NCBI RefSeq assembly: GCF_030116705.1
Contig: NZ_JAOTIK010000002.1
Coordinates: 186,001-250,000 of the forward strand
Direction: 5' to 3'
Source of the DNA: Streptomyces sp. ML-6
GTDB taxonomy: Bacteria; Actinomycetota; Actinomycetes; Streptomycetales; Streptomycetaceae
DNA length: 64,000 nucleotides
Numbering within the stretch: position 1 is the first letter of the stretch; each line of letters begins with the position of its first letter. Positions 46,448 to 56,216 of the stretch are shown one piece after another. Below the pieces are notes generated by a model. The model was not told the DNA's origin. It did not search any database and saw only the letters and a program-made list of their open reading frames with translations. A program made the translations under genes and the position numbers.

Positions 46448-46901
46448 CGGTCTTGGTGACCGCTTTCTCAGGGGAGTCCGCGATACCGACCAGGACGGAC
46501 ACAGCCACAGCTGAAGCCGCGACCGGGGAAGGGGTACGCATGGGCCTCCCAGAAAGTGGAGAAACAGCCGGACGGTTGAAGTCCTGCTGATCTCTTGAGC
46601 CGCATGGGCGACGACCTCTCTCGCGGGCCAGTTCACCCGATCGATCGGGGAGTGCGGCCTGTTGGCTCCCTGCCGCCCAGCGTGCCGGGGCTGGAATGGT
46701 CTGCCGGAGGATCGTGAGCGGTCGGCCGACTCGTCGTTGAGCGTGCGAAACCTTGTCCCACCTGCTGCTGGGGCTGCCCGTCCCGGTCCCCACGGCCCCG
46801 CCCGCGAACACGCAGCCCGGCCTCATCCTCACCAGGGACCACGACGTGGTCGAACGGACCGTGTCAGCATCAATGTCAGTGCCCTTTGGCAGGGTGTCCG
46901 C
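46448..46901. other. Non-coding / decayed stretch
   Basis: About 450 bases between the IS701 remnant and the next gene. No ORF with recognisable homology is seen; it is probably debris from the insertion and following deletion. Confidence 0.5.
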
Positions 46902-47555
46902 ATGAGCAAAGTAGTCAACTACTCCATGGCGAACCGCGGAGAGATCGCACGTTTCCTGCCTGCCCGGGACCTGAGCGACGACGAATCGCGGCGCCTGGAG
47001 AACATGCGGGCGCATGCACGGGCGCGCCAGGACGGTCTCGATGCCCAGGAGGTGGACTGGGGGCTGTCGGTTCAGGACGCGTTGGAGGAGCTGATTTCCG
47101 GTCGGGCCGATTCCGCTGCGGAGTACGCCGGCAGCGCCTACTACGCGGCCCTCCAGATCGTCATCGACCGCAATGCCTCCGACCCTTCCACCCTGGCGAG
47201 CTACCGCAGCCCCAGCACTCTCTTCTCCGCTCTGGACGATGCGCTGAGCGCGGCCGGGGTCCCTGCGGACCTGCTGCCCTACCAGTACATCTACAGCGGT
47301 CCGCCCGCGGAGATCGGGTTCCGCATCCCCAGCCCCCTGGAGGGTTCGCCGGAGATCGGCTGTTGGCCGCTGGCGAAGGCCGGCCCCGCGGTGAAGGCCT
47401 ACCGGGCGGTGCTGGACCAGGTCGACGCCGACCTGCGGTACGACCTGGAGGAGCTGATCGAGGCCCTCGACAGCTGGTATTCGGAATGGGCCGAAGGTCA
47501 GGGCGCATGGTGGTGGGCCGAAGATGGATCGATCTTCTTCTCCATCACCGGCTGA
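46902..47555 (+). CDS. Conserved hypothetical protein (DUF7691-like)
   Basis: A 217-residue soluble protein beginning MSKVVNYSMANRGEIARFL. The sequence is acidic, with Trp-rich C-terminus (GQGAWWWAEDGSIFFSI) and no membrane segment. It resembles a family of small Streptomyces proteins of unknown function that share the opening residues. The start at 46902 is the first position where that block begins; a longer frame extends upstream without conserved features. The function is not recognised. Confidence 0.75.
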   Translation: MSKVVNYSMANRGEIARFLPARDLSDDESRRLENMRAHARARQDGLDAQEVDWGLSVQDALEELISGRADSAAEYAGSAYYAALQIVIDRNASDPSTLASYRSPSTLFSALDDALSAAGVPADLLPYQYIYSGPPAEIGFRIPSPLEGSPEIGCWPLAKAGPAVKAYRAVLDQVDADLRYDLEELIEALDSWYSEWAEGQGAWWWAEDGSIFFSITG

Positions 47556-47792
47556 ACCGGACCCGGACGGTTTCTCCCCGTCGGCCGTGCGGACTGGTGA
47601 GGCAGGAGCCGATCAATCGATGACGCACACAGTCATGTTGCAGCAGCCACCCTCCGCCATGACCGAAAGTGCACGTTCCGTGCTCTTTCTTGACCGAACC
47701 CGAGGCCGCCACCCGCCAAGCCCAGGGGGGTGCTGACGCCCCGTCCAGCGACCGCTCCAGCTCCCGCTTCACCTTCACCGCCCGCCCCCGCC

Positions 47793-47825
47793 GCGCGACC
47801 GTGTTTCCCGGAAACACGGTCGCGC
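47793..47825. promoter_or_regulatory. 33-base near-perfect palindrome
   Basis: Two 16-base arms (47793-47808 and 47810-47825) are exact inverted copies around a single central base. The core is GTGTTTCC/GGAAACAC. It ends 30 bases before the ATG at 47856, a fitting place for an operator or a transcript hairpin. Confidence 0.75.
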
Positions 47826-47855
47826 CGGGCCGTGCCCCGTTGTTACAAGAGAGGC

Positions 47856-48523
47856 ATGGGAATCTGGACCGGCGCCTTCATCGCGCCCCCGGCGCCCACT
47901 CTCCTGCGCCCGGAGGCGTTCGGCCGACTCGCGGTCGAGCCGGCACGCGAACGTGTGGTCCGGACCCCGTGGGCGCTCATCGCCGGCAAGCTCTGTGTGA
48001 ACGCGAGTCTCGACTGGGGCAGCGTGAGCGGGCAGGCCCGCTGGAAGCATCCCCCGTCGGCACGGTGCTGCGGACCGAGGAGTACCCGGGAGAAGTGCTG
48101 GACCCGGACGACACCCCCGCCCTGGGCCCCTCGCGCGAGGAGGCCCGGCTGCTCGCCTCCGGTAAGAAGGTGCTCGACCTGCTGCCGACGCTGCGGGCCA
48201 CCCCGTACGGAGACGAGGGCATCGCCGTCGTCTTCGCCCCCATGGACTTCGGCAACCGGGCGATCACCGACTGCTTCCGGTACGAGGGCCGTCGCACGAC
48301 ACTGGCCTGCTTCGCCCTGGCGAGCCCGCAGAACCGGCCGCTGTCCACCAACGACTGCGGCGAACCCGGCGGGCCGACGCTTGCGGTGCGGACCCGTGTG
48401 GTCCACACCTTCAAGCACGCACTGGGCCGCCTCGGCCCGGAGGACGGCCCCCTACCGGCGCCCGCCTCCGTCGCCTCCCGCTGCTTCGGACCAGGGCAGG
48501 TCAGCGGCAAGACCTGGGGCTGA
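47856..48523 (+). pseudogene. Frameshifted hypothetical gene
   Basis: The ATG at 47856 has a good AAGAGAGG ribosome site and opens a frame reading MGIWTGAFIAPPAPTLLRPE for about 60 residues. Near 48030-48060 the coding signal moves to another frame, which continues with GTVLRTEEYPGEVLDPDDTP to a stop at 48523. Codon-position GC and the continuous protein-like composition support one original gene of about 220 residues with a single-base indel. The family is unknown. A sequencing error would give the same picture. Confidence 0.6.
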
Positions 48524-48769
48524 ACCCGTCCGACACCCTGCCCCGGACCCGCCGCCTCACCCCAGGTCGAAGAATCCCGTCCTCGAGGACCACCCCCGGG
48601 CAATCGCGCTCGCCGGTGAGCCTGACGGAGAAGGACGGCCCTCTGTCCCGCTCCATCCAGCAGCCGGCGTCCGGGCGGTGCGGCGCAGGATCGCGGTGCG
48701 GTGGCGGGGAAACACGGGTGCCCCGGTCCGGAACAGCCCAACTGCTGAAGATCCGGAACTCCGGCGTGG

Positions 48770-50359
48770 TCATGCCCGCAGGAGCCGCCCGACGGCGAAG
48801 CCGTGGTCGCGTTCCAGTTGCGATGTCCGGGCGGGGTCGCCGGAGAGCATCGCCTCGTGGACGTGCTCGGCGCTGAGGGGCACGGCGTCGGTCCCGCCCG
48901 TACGTCGGCGTGCCGCAGCGAGCAGGGCGCTCGTCACCGTGGGAACGAGGGCGCCGTGACCGGCGACCGCGAGGATGAAGGGGATCACTCCCGCAACCAC
49001 CGAGCCCAGGCAGGTGAGCGCGACCGGGCCGCCGCGGTCCCCATCGAGGAAGTGGTCGGACAGACCCCAGGTGAACACCGCGGAGAGTATGTTCACGAAC
49101 ATCAGGAGGAACGCCAGGATCCCCGGCATGAGTGTCGTCGTGCCGCGGCCCACGGCACGACGGGGCATCAGCCGGAGGCCGAGCCACTCCGCGCTCTGCC
49201 ACATCGTGACGAGAACCGCCGCGCCCAGCGACCAGGGCAGCCAGGCCGGCCCGTCGGGATCCCCGGTGAACCAGGCCGCGGGGGCCAGGAACGCGCCGGC
49301 GACGGCAACGAGGCCGGCCACCACACCGACGGTCCAGGCACCTGGCGTGCCGGCCCCTGGGTTGAACACGTCGGCCCAGTGGGGTGCGACCGGGCCGATG
49401 GCCGGTCCGTCGCCGCCAGAGGCCGGCCGGCGTAGTTCCTCGCCCGGCGAGTCGAATTGCTGCCCGACGATCTGCCGCTCCACAACGGTGTGTTCGGGAT
49501 CGAACCCCCCGGTGTCCCCGGTGTCCCCGCTGTCGGTGGTCTGCGGTGTCCGGGCCCAGACATCGATGACGTGGCCCGGCGCCGGTGCCCACCGGGGGTA
49601 CTCCGCGACCTGGAACTCCAGTGTGGTGACGGGCTGTTCCCGGGTCTCGGCGCGTACCCGGAACACCGGCTGCTGATCGAGCCACCACCCCCGGTGCTCG
49701 ACGTCCGTGACGACAGCCGTCGAGTGCCGGCCGGTCGCCCGGATGTGCTCGGTGAGTTCGGCGTGCGCAAGGCCCGCCCGCCACGCCCGGGACGCGGCCG
49801 GGAGCGGGCGGATCCCGAGGGTGAGCAGCATGCCCGCGATCGGTACCGTGAGCACCACGATCAGCAGCGTCTGCTCCGGATCGGGGTTCCAGAACAGGAG
49901 TGCCAGCACCCCCGCGAGCACGGTTGCGGCTCCCGCCGCGACGAGGCGGACCGCCGACGGCAGCCGACGCAACGCACCCGGCGCCAGTGAATGATGCCCC
50001 GAAACGGTCTTCGCTCCACGGCTCGCCCAGCCGAGCACACCGACGACGGAAGAGGTGAGCCCGTCGGTGAGGGGCATGAACGCGAACGGCACGAGCGACA
50101 CGACGAGCAGCCAGCCCGCAACGCCCCCGGCGCTGTCCCGGAGCAGGGCGAACGGGGTCACCCCGAGCATGTCGAACAGCCCCAGGCATGTGGCGAAGAA
50201 CAGGCCTCCCGTGGTCACGCCGGTCAACGCGATCTGGAACGGGATCGCCCGCCGGTACGCCTCGCGGAGCTGCGGGGCCGACTCGCGCGGGACCAGGGCG
50301 CCGGATATCGCTCCAGGCGCCGCGGCAGCGGAGGTCGGGGGGGCGAGCTGGAAGGCCAT
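48770..50359 (-). CDS. Integral membrane protein of unknown function
   Basis: A 529-residue protein with four or five hydrophobic segments in the first 190 residues, a soluble central domain (about 190-330, beta-rich, including WWLDQQPVFRVRAETREQ) and at least four further segments (about 340-480). The tail is short and charged. The arrangement resembles actinobacterial DUF3592-like sensor or scaffold proteins, but no catalytic motif is evident. Large shadow frames lie opposite it. It is monocistronic between the frameshifted gene and an IS5 remnant. Confidence 0.72.
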   Translation of the reverse strand: MAFQLAPPTSAAAAPGAISGALVPRESAPQLREAYRRAIPFQIALTGVTTGGLFFATCLGLFDMLGVTPFALLRDSAGGVAGWLLVVSLVPFAFMPLTDGLTSSVVGVLGWASRGAKTVSGHHSLAPGALRRLPSAVRLVAAGAATVLAGVLALLFWNPDPEQTLLIVVLTVPIAGMLLTLGIRPLPAASRAWRAGLAHAELTEHIRATGRHSTAVVTDVEHRGWWLDQQPVFRVRAETREQPVTTLEFQVAEYPRWAPAPGHVIDVWARTPQTTDSGDTGDTGGFDPEHTVVERQIVGQQFDSPGEELRRPASGGDGPAIGPVAPHWADVFNPGAGTPGAWTVGVVAGLVAVAGAFLAPAAWFTGDPDGPAWLPWSLGAAVLVTMWQSAEWLGLRLMPRRAVGRGTTTLMPGILAFLLMFVNILSAVFTWGLSDHFLDGDRGGPVALTCLGSVVAGVIPFILAVAGHGALVPTVTSALLAAARRRTGGTDAVPLSAEHVHEAMLSGDPARTSQLERDHGFAVGRLLRA

Positions 50360-50699
50360 CGTCGTCTCCTGTGGTCAAGCTCGGGCCCGAACGTGGGCTG
50401 TTCATCGGAACGTCGCGCTCGAGCAGAGCGTTTCGCATGCCCCGATGCGTTGCCGCTCCGGTCTGTTGGGGTGCCGTGTTGCCCGGTTTCCGGACAAGGA
50501 GCGGGGGGACGAAGTCGCTCTCCGCAGCCGGCATGGGCCAGGTCGGACGGTGCCGTGGAGTCGATGTTCTTCTCGTGCTCGATGCCGACCGTCCACTCGC
50601 GGACGATCCGGCGCCTGAACGCGCGTGGTCCCATACCCGTTCAGGACTGTTTCCGGTGCGTACTCGGTTGCGGCGTGAACCGACCTGGGCGAGGTCTTC
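50360..50699. other. Non-coding stretch
   Basis: No supportable gene. It presumably holds the promoter of the minus-strand membrane protein and degraded upstream sequence of the IS5 remnant. Confidence 0.4.
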
Positions 50700-50835
50700 T
50701 CCACGAGCCTCTGCTTGGCTGCATCAGTTCAAACGGCTCCGGATCCGCTACGAACGACGCGCCGACCTCCATCAGGGCCTGCTCGAACTGGCCTGCAGCC
50801 TCATCTGCCTCCGTCGCCTGCGCACCATACGGTGA
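50700..50835 (+). pseudogene. IS5-family transposase C-terminal remnant
   Basis: The last 41 residues of the frame read AWLHQFKRLRIRYERRADLH followed by a leucine-rich tail ending in LRRLRTIR. This is the characteristic C-terminus of IS5/IS1182-like DDE transposases of Streptomyces (RTFAWLH...RYERR). Everything upstream of about 50700 lacks transposase homology, so only the 3' end of the element remains. Confidence 0.8.
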
Positions 50836-50844
50836 AATGAGCGG

Positions 50845-51864
50845 TCAGACGAGGGTGATCGGATTGGTGAGGGCGGCGACGTCCCCGTCGGGATGGCGGA
50901 CCTCGATGCGGACGAACATTGACTCCTCCGCCGTCGTGTCCCACTGCACCACACCTGCCCCATCGCCGGGGAGAGAAGCGCGGTGAACCTTTCCTCGATC
51001 GGTGTGGAAGCTGACAGTCCCCACCGGCACGCCTCGCACTGCTGCATGCACTTCAACCTGCCCGCCATAAGTTGTGAGCTGTTCTCCCACCCCGGCAACA
51101 TGACCGTCGGCATTGGCAGTGAACGTCACGTCCACGTCCGCCGACTCGGCGATCCAACTGCGGCCGGCACGGATTCCGGCCAGGATCGCCTCGGTGTTCA
51201 GCTCCTCGGCGAAGACCACGGTGTGAGGGATGCCGATCTGCCCTTCCAAGTGGGCGTCGCTGTTGCCCATCGCCGACCGCCACGCTCCCGTGTGAATGCC
51301 CGCTGCAAGGCTCCGCCCCCACTCCGCCAAGGCGGCCTCGTTGTCAGCGTTCCACGGTCGGTCCGAAGTCCACAGTCCGTTCCAGACTTCCACCACGTCG
51401 AAGCCCCGGAAGGAGAACATGAAGTCGCCCGACGGATAGGGCGCATGCGGGTGTGCGGCCACGCACAGCCCTCCGACTTGATGGACCTGATCTAGGCACT
51501 GATCGATCACCCCGTCCCTGACCTGGTGGTTCCAGTCGATGACCTCGCCGGATTTGATGCCGAGCGCGAGCCAGTGCCCGGTCTTCGTGGTCACCTCCTC
51601 ACCAAGAATGATCAAGAAGTCATCGGCAGCCAGGTGCCCCCACGCGCCGAATTTCGCAGCTGAGTTGTGCTCCGTCGTCGCCATGAAGTCGAGCCCGGCA
51701 GCGCGCCCCCGAACGGCCAACTCTTCAGGAGTGAGTTCCCCATCCGAGTGGACCGAGTGGACATGGCAGTCCCCGCGGTACCAGGCCGCCCCGCGTCCGA
51801 CCGCCCGCGTCGGCGGGAAGCTCAAGTTCGACAAGGCTCTCCCCCTAAAGTCCTGTGGAGCCAA
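50845..51864 (-). CDS. PHP-domain metal-dependent hydrolase
   Basis: A protein of about 339 residues with the PHP phosphoesterase fold. Metal-ligand motifs are YRGDCHVHSVHSDGELTPEEL (motif I: HxH), TTEHNS (II), an acidic ILGEEVTT (III), AAHPHAPYP (IV) and MGNSDAHLEG (VI). The last 90 residues form a beta-rich accessory domain. It probably hydrolyses phosphate mono- or diesters; the substrate is unknown. The upstream end is unsettled: the longest frame opens with a TTG at 51864 and no ribosome site, and a later start before the HxH block is possible. Confidence 0.85.
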   Translation of the reverse strand: MAPQDFRGRALSNLSFPPTRAVGRGAAWYRGDCHVHSVHSDGELTPEELAVRGRAAGLDFMATTEHNSAAKFGAWGHLAADDFLIILGEEVTTKTGHWLALGIKSGEVIDWNHQVRDGVIDQCLDQVHQVGGLCVAAHPHAPYPSGDFMFSFRGFDVVEVWNGLWTSDRPWNADNEAALAEWGRSLAAGIHTGAWRSAMGNSDAHLEGQIGIPHTVVFAEELNTEAILAGIRAGRSWIAESADVDVTFTANADGHVAGVGEQLTTYGGQVEVHAAVRGVPVGTVSFHTDRGKVHRASLPGDGAGVVQWDTTAEESMFVRIEVRHPDGDVAALTNPITLV

Positions 51865-52146
51865 CGCGCAACCAGAGCTACCAGTTCCATCGCACCACTG
51901 AGCGCCGTCTCAGCCGAGAGGTCAGATCGCATTCTGAAACGATCAGTTACTGGATCCAGAGTGCCCGGAGGGGGCGTGCACGGTGATCATGGCCCGCCAC
52001 GACGTCGCCGACGGCGGCACCGGCCCGGCCCTGCCCCTCCGTGCCTCCGCCGCGACCGTCGTCACCGCGCCGACCCGCTCCCCCCTCTGCTGTCCCAGGT
52101 GGTGATCTCCTCCGTGCGGTGGGGCCCCTGCATCGTGGTCGGCCGC

Positions 52147-53331
<1,185 letters not shown>

Positions 53332-53416
53332 GGCTGCCCCTTCGGGAGTACGGCGTCGTGGCTTCCTCCAGTTTGTTCGTCCGCGCCTTGACCAGAGGCG
53401 TTCGAGCGCAACTTTG

Positions 53417-53428
53417 GCAATATATTGC
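53417..53428. promoter_or_regulatory. Perfect 12-base palindrome, candidate Lrp operator
   Basis: GCAATATATTGC is its own reverse complement and lies in the 155-base divergent region between the PLP enzyme and Lrp genes. It is an AT-rich island in very GC-rich DNA, which is typical of Lrp/AsnC sites. A related imperfect site follows at 53469-53479. Confidence 0.7.
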
Positions 53429-53468
53429 GCGTACCTCTGGCTTTTACTTGTGCAAGAGGTGGCTTTTC

Positions 53469-53479
53469 AGCAATATTCT
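53469..53479. promoter_or_regulatory. Second half-site related to the Lrp operator candidate
   Basis: AGCAATATTCT repeats the GCAATAT half of the perfect palindrome, centred 52 bases away (about five helical turns). It overlaps the region where the Lrp ribosome site would be, so binding would block the regulator's own expression. Confidence 0.5.
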
Positions 53480-53486
53480 GCCGCTC

Positions 53487-53924
53487 ATGGATGATGTGGA
53501 TCGGTCGATTCTGGCCGTGCTCGAACACAGCGGGCGGATCAGCAACAACGAGCTCGCCGCCCGGGTCGGGCTGTCGCCCTCGCCGTGTCTGCGGCGGGTA
53601 CGGAACATGGAGGAGTCCGGAGTGATCCGCGGCTACCGGGCGCTGATCGACCCGGCCGCGGTCGGCCGCGGGCTACGGGTGTTCGCCGGTGTCCGGCTGA
53701 TGCGGCACACCCGTGCGGACGTGGTCGCCTTCGAGGAAGGAGTCATGGCCCTGTCCGGGGTGGTCGCCTGCCATCACATCACCGGGAGCTTCGACTATCT
53801 CGTCCAGGTCGAGGTGGCCGACCTGCCCGCCTACGAGGAGTTCCACGCCAACCAGTTGGCCGACCTGCCCGGCGTCGCCACGGTCAACAGCTTCGTCATC
53901 ATGAAGACCCTCGACACCGCCTGA
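53487..53924 (+). CDS. Lrp/AsnC-family transcriptional regulator
   Basis: A 145-residue regulator. It has an N-terminal HTH (MDDVDRSILAVLEHSGRISN, then RVGLSPSPCLRRVRNMEESG) followed by an RAM ligand-binding domain (about 65-140) with the GSFDYLVQVEV core. The start at 53487 gives the canonical Lrp N-terminus, although no ribosome site is visible just upstream and translation may be leaderless. It lies back-to-back with the PLP enzyme gene and probably controls it in response to an amino acid such as methionine. Confidence 0.93.
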   Translation: MDDVDRSILAVLEHSGRISNNELAARVGLSPSPCLRRVRNMEESGVIRGYRALIDPAAVGRGLRVFAGVRLMRHTRADVVAFEEGVMALSGVVACHHITGSFDYLVQVEVADLPAYEEFHANQLADLPGVATVNSFVIMKTLDTA

Positions 53925-54320
53925 CGCCCCTGCCCCCGCGTCGGCCGGCAGGAACGGGAGCGGAATCCTCGGACCGTCCGCGTACCGGAGGGTTGCGCAC
54001 GGTCGGCGCGGCACAAAGGCCGGGCTCCTTGGTGAGGGGCGCCCCGGGGGGCCTGGGTGAAGGTGGTGTCAGGGGCAGCTTTCGGGCGTTCTCGGAGGTG
54101 GCCTTCATGGCGTTCTGTTTCTTCTCGCCGGAGACGAATGCACTCCGTCCGCTCCGGCCGACCAGGTCGGCGCTCCTGGACCTCGACCGACATTCGGGCC
54201 CCTCCCCCTTCAGGAGGCCGTGGCCCGTTCGGCGAGCTCCCCTTGCCGAACGGGGCGTGCTGCCGCGGGAGTAATGGCCGGGGTGGGCCGCCCCGTCGTG
54301 TCACGCTGGGGCCTTGTCCG
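53925..54320. other. Non-coding stretch
   Basis: About 400 bases after the Lrp gene. No conserved ORF, hairpin or repeat was recognised. Confidence 0.4.
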
Positions 54321-54344
54321 ATGACGGAGGGTCAGGAGGCCGAC

Positions 54345-54419
54345 GTGTACCGCTCGCGTGAGTGGCTGGGTGAGTCGATGCGTGACCGCGGTGCGGCTGC
54401 GGTGGCCGGGCGGTCATGA
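54345..54419 (+). CDS. Possible 24-residue leader peptide coupled to the phosphatase gene
   Basis: A GTG at 54345 follows AGGAGG by five bases, the best ribosome site in the area. The frame encodes 24 residues ending AAAVAGRS, and its TGA overlaps the phosphatase ATG (ATGA at 54416). The phosphatase itself has no Shine-Dalgarno site, so translation may depend on reading this small ORF. An in-frame ATG at 54321 would lengthen it to 32 residues. No homology is recognised. Confidence 0.4.
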   Translation: MYRSREWLGESMRDRGAAAVAGRS

Positions 54420-55783
54420 TGGCAGGCCGGCAGGAGGAACCCGAGCAGTCTCCCGTCGACCTGACCCTGCGGCTGGATCGTCAGCTGGACCGGATCGCCG
54501 CGCAGTTGCGGGAACTGGCCACCGCCAAGGACCGGCTGCAGGGGCTGCTGAACGCGGTGCTGGCGATCAGCCAGGAGGTGGATCTGCCCGCGGTCCTGCA
54601 CCGGATCGTGACCACCGCCAGGGAGCTGGTCGGCGCCCGCTACGGCGCGCTGGGCGTGCTGGACGAGTCCGGCGAGCAACTGGAGCAGTTCATCACGGCG
54701 GGCCTTTCGGAGTCCGAGCGCGACCACCTGGCCGGGATCGAGTTCCCCCGGGGCCACGGTGTTCTCGGGCATCTGATCCACCATCCCGAGCCCCTGCGCG
54801 TCGATGACATCCGTGCCCATCCCGCCTCGGCCGGGTTCCCACCGGGCCACCCGCACATGCGCACCCTCCTGGGCGTCGCCATCAGTGTCCGCGGCACCAT
54901 CTACGGCGACCTCTACCTGTCCGAACGCCATGACGGGCAGCCCTTCGACCGTGACGACGAGGACATCGTCGTCACCCTGGCCGGCGCCGCCGGCATCGCC
55001 ATCGAGAAGGTCAGCCTGCTCGAGCAGATCCGTACCAGCGCCGAACACTTCCAGCGCCTCCTGCTGCCCGCCCTGCCCGATCTGCACCCCTTCACCGGCG
55101 CCGCCATCTACCGCCCGGCTTCCAGTCCCGGCCATCTCGGCGGGGACTGGTACGACGTCCTGTGGCTGCCCGACAACACGTGCGCCGTCGTGATCGGCGA
55201 CGTGGTCGGCCACGACCTGCGTGCAGCCGCCGCCATGGCCCAGACCCGCAACATGCTGCGAGCCCTGCTCTACGACCGGCTCGCCCCACCCAGTGCTGTC
55301 CTCGCCCAGCTGGACCGCACCCTGAACGGCATCACCGACCTGCCCGTCACCACCGTCTGCCTGGCCCGTATCGAGCCCGCAGAAGACGGCTGGAGGCTGC
55401 ACTGGAGCACGGCCGGTCACCTTCCCCCGCTCCTGATCGGCCCCGAAGGGCACACGGAGTACCTGCATGCCGAACCGGGCCTGCCGCTCGCGGTCGACAC
55501 CGACCAGAACCGTCCCGACCACACCCATCCGGTGCCCGCCGGGGCCACGGTGGTCTTCTTCACCGACGGGCTCGTCGAACACCCCCGCCACTCCATCGAC
55601 CACGGCCTGGCCCGGCTCGCCGAACACGCCGCCGGTCATGCCCACCTGCCCCTGGACGACTTCGTACGCCTCCTCGCCGACCACCACCCCAGCGACGGCC
55701 ACGACGACCTGGCCATCCTCGCCCTGCGCACCCCGCCCGCCGCCGCTCGCCGAGCCCCCGCCGACGCGAACGACCGGGGCTGA
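54416..55783 (+). CDS. GAF-domain SpoIIE/PP2C serine phosphatase
   Basis: A 455-residue regulator. A short N-terminal coiled coil is followed by a GAF domain (about 50-195: GARYGALGVLDESGEQLEQF, ending GAAGIAIEKV), then a PPM/SpoIIE phosphatase domain (about 215-445). Metal-binding motifs GGDWYDVLWLP, VVIGDVVGHDL, FFTDGLVEHP and GHDDLAILALR are intact. Streptomyces carry many such RsbU-like phosphatases, which act on anti-anti-sigma factors in response to small ligands. No anti-sigma partner is adjacent. Confidence 0.93.
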   Translation: MMAGRQEEPEQSPVDLTLRLDRQLDRIAAQLRELATAKDRLQGLLNAVLAISQEVDLPAVLHRIVTTARELVGARYGALGVLDESGEQLEQFITAGLSESERDHLAGIEFPRGHGVLGHLIHHPEPLRVDDIRAHPASAGFPPGHPHMRTLLGVAISVRGTIYGDLYLSERHDGQPFDRDDEDIVVTLAGAAGIAIEKVSLLEQIRTSAEHFQRLLLPALPDLHPFTGAAIYRPASSPGHLGGDWYDVLWLPDNTCAVVIGDVVGHDLRAAAAMAQTRNMLRALLYDRLAPPSAVLAQLDRTLNGITDLPVTTVCLARIEPAEDGWRLHWSTAGHLPPLLIGPEGHTEYLHAEPGLPLAVDTDQNRPDHTHPVPAGATVVFFTDGLVEHPRHSIDHGLARLAEHAAGHAHLPLDDFVRLLADHHPSDGHDDLAILALRTPPAAARRAPADANDRG

Positions 55784-56216
55784 TACGGGCCGGCGTCCCG
55801 GGGCGCCGTGGCCAGTGGTGCGGGAGAGGATGCCCACCCCTGCCGGTCCAGGGGCCCACGACCGGTCGAACAGCCCGTTACCGGGCGGGCGGGGGTGCCG
55901 GGACTCGCCCGGTGCGTCGGTCGCTCCGGAGCATGCGTGAAGTGGCGGGACATACCATCCCAGGACCGGCCATCGGGGTGAGGCAACGGCTGAACCGATC
56001 CGGACTGCCGCACCCTGCGTTGACGAAGAACGCCTGACCCGGGGCAGATACCGGCCACATGACGCGCGCATTATCGCCGCATGCGGGGAAACAGGGCAAG
56101 TTCACCGTTTTTCTCCCCTGCGGCCGCATACGGTGGACTCGCCGCCCGCACACCGCCCGGCCGGCGGGAAGCGGCGGCAGGCATCGAGGCCGGGAAGAAG
56201 GATGAGGAAGGCCCCA
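55784..56216. other. Non-coding stretch
   Basis: About 430 bases between the phosphatase and the next gene. No conserved ORF or structure was recognised. It probably carries a promoter for the gene at 56217. Confidence 0.4.
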
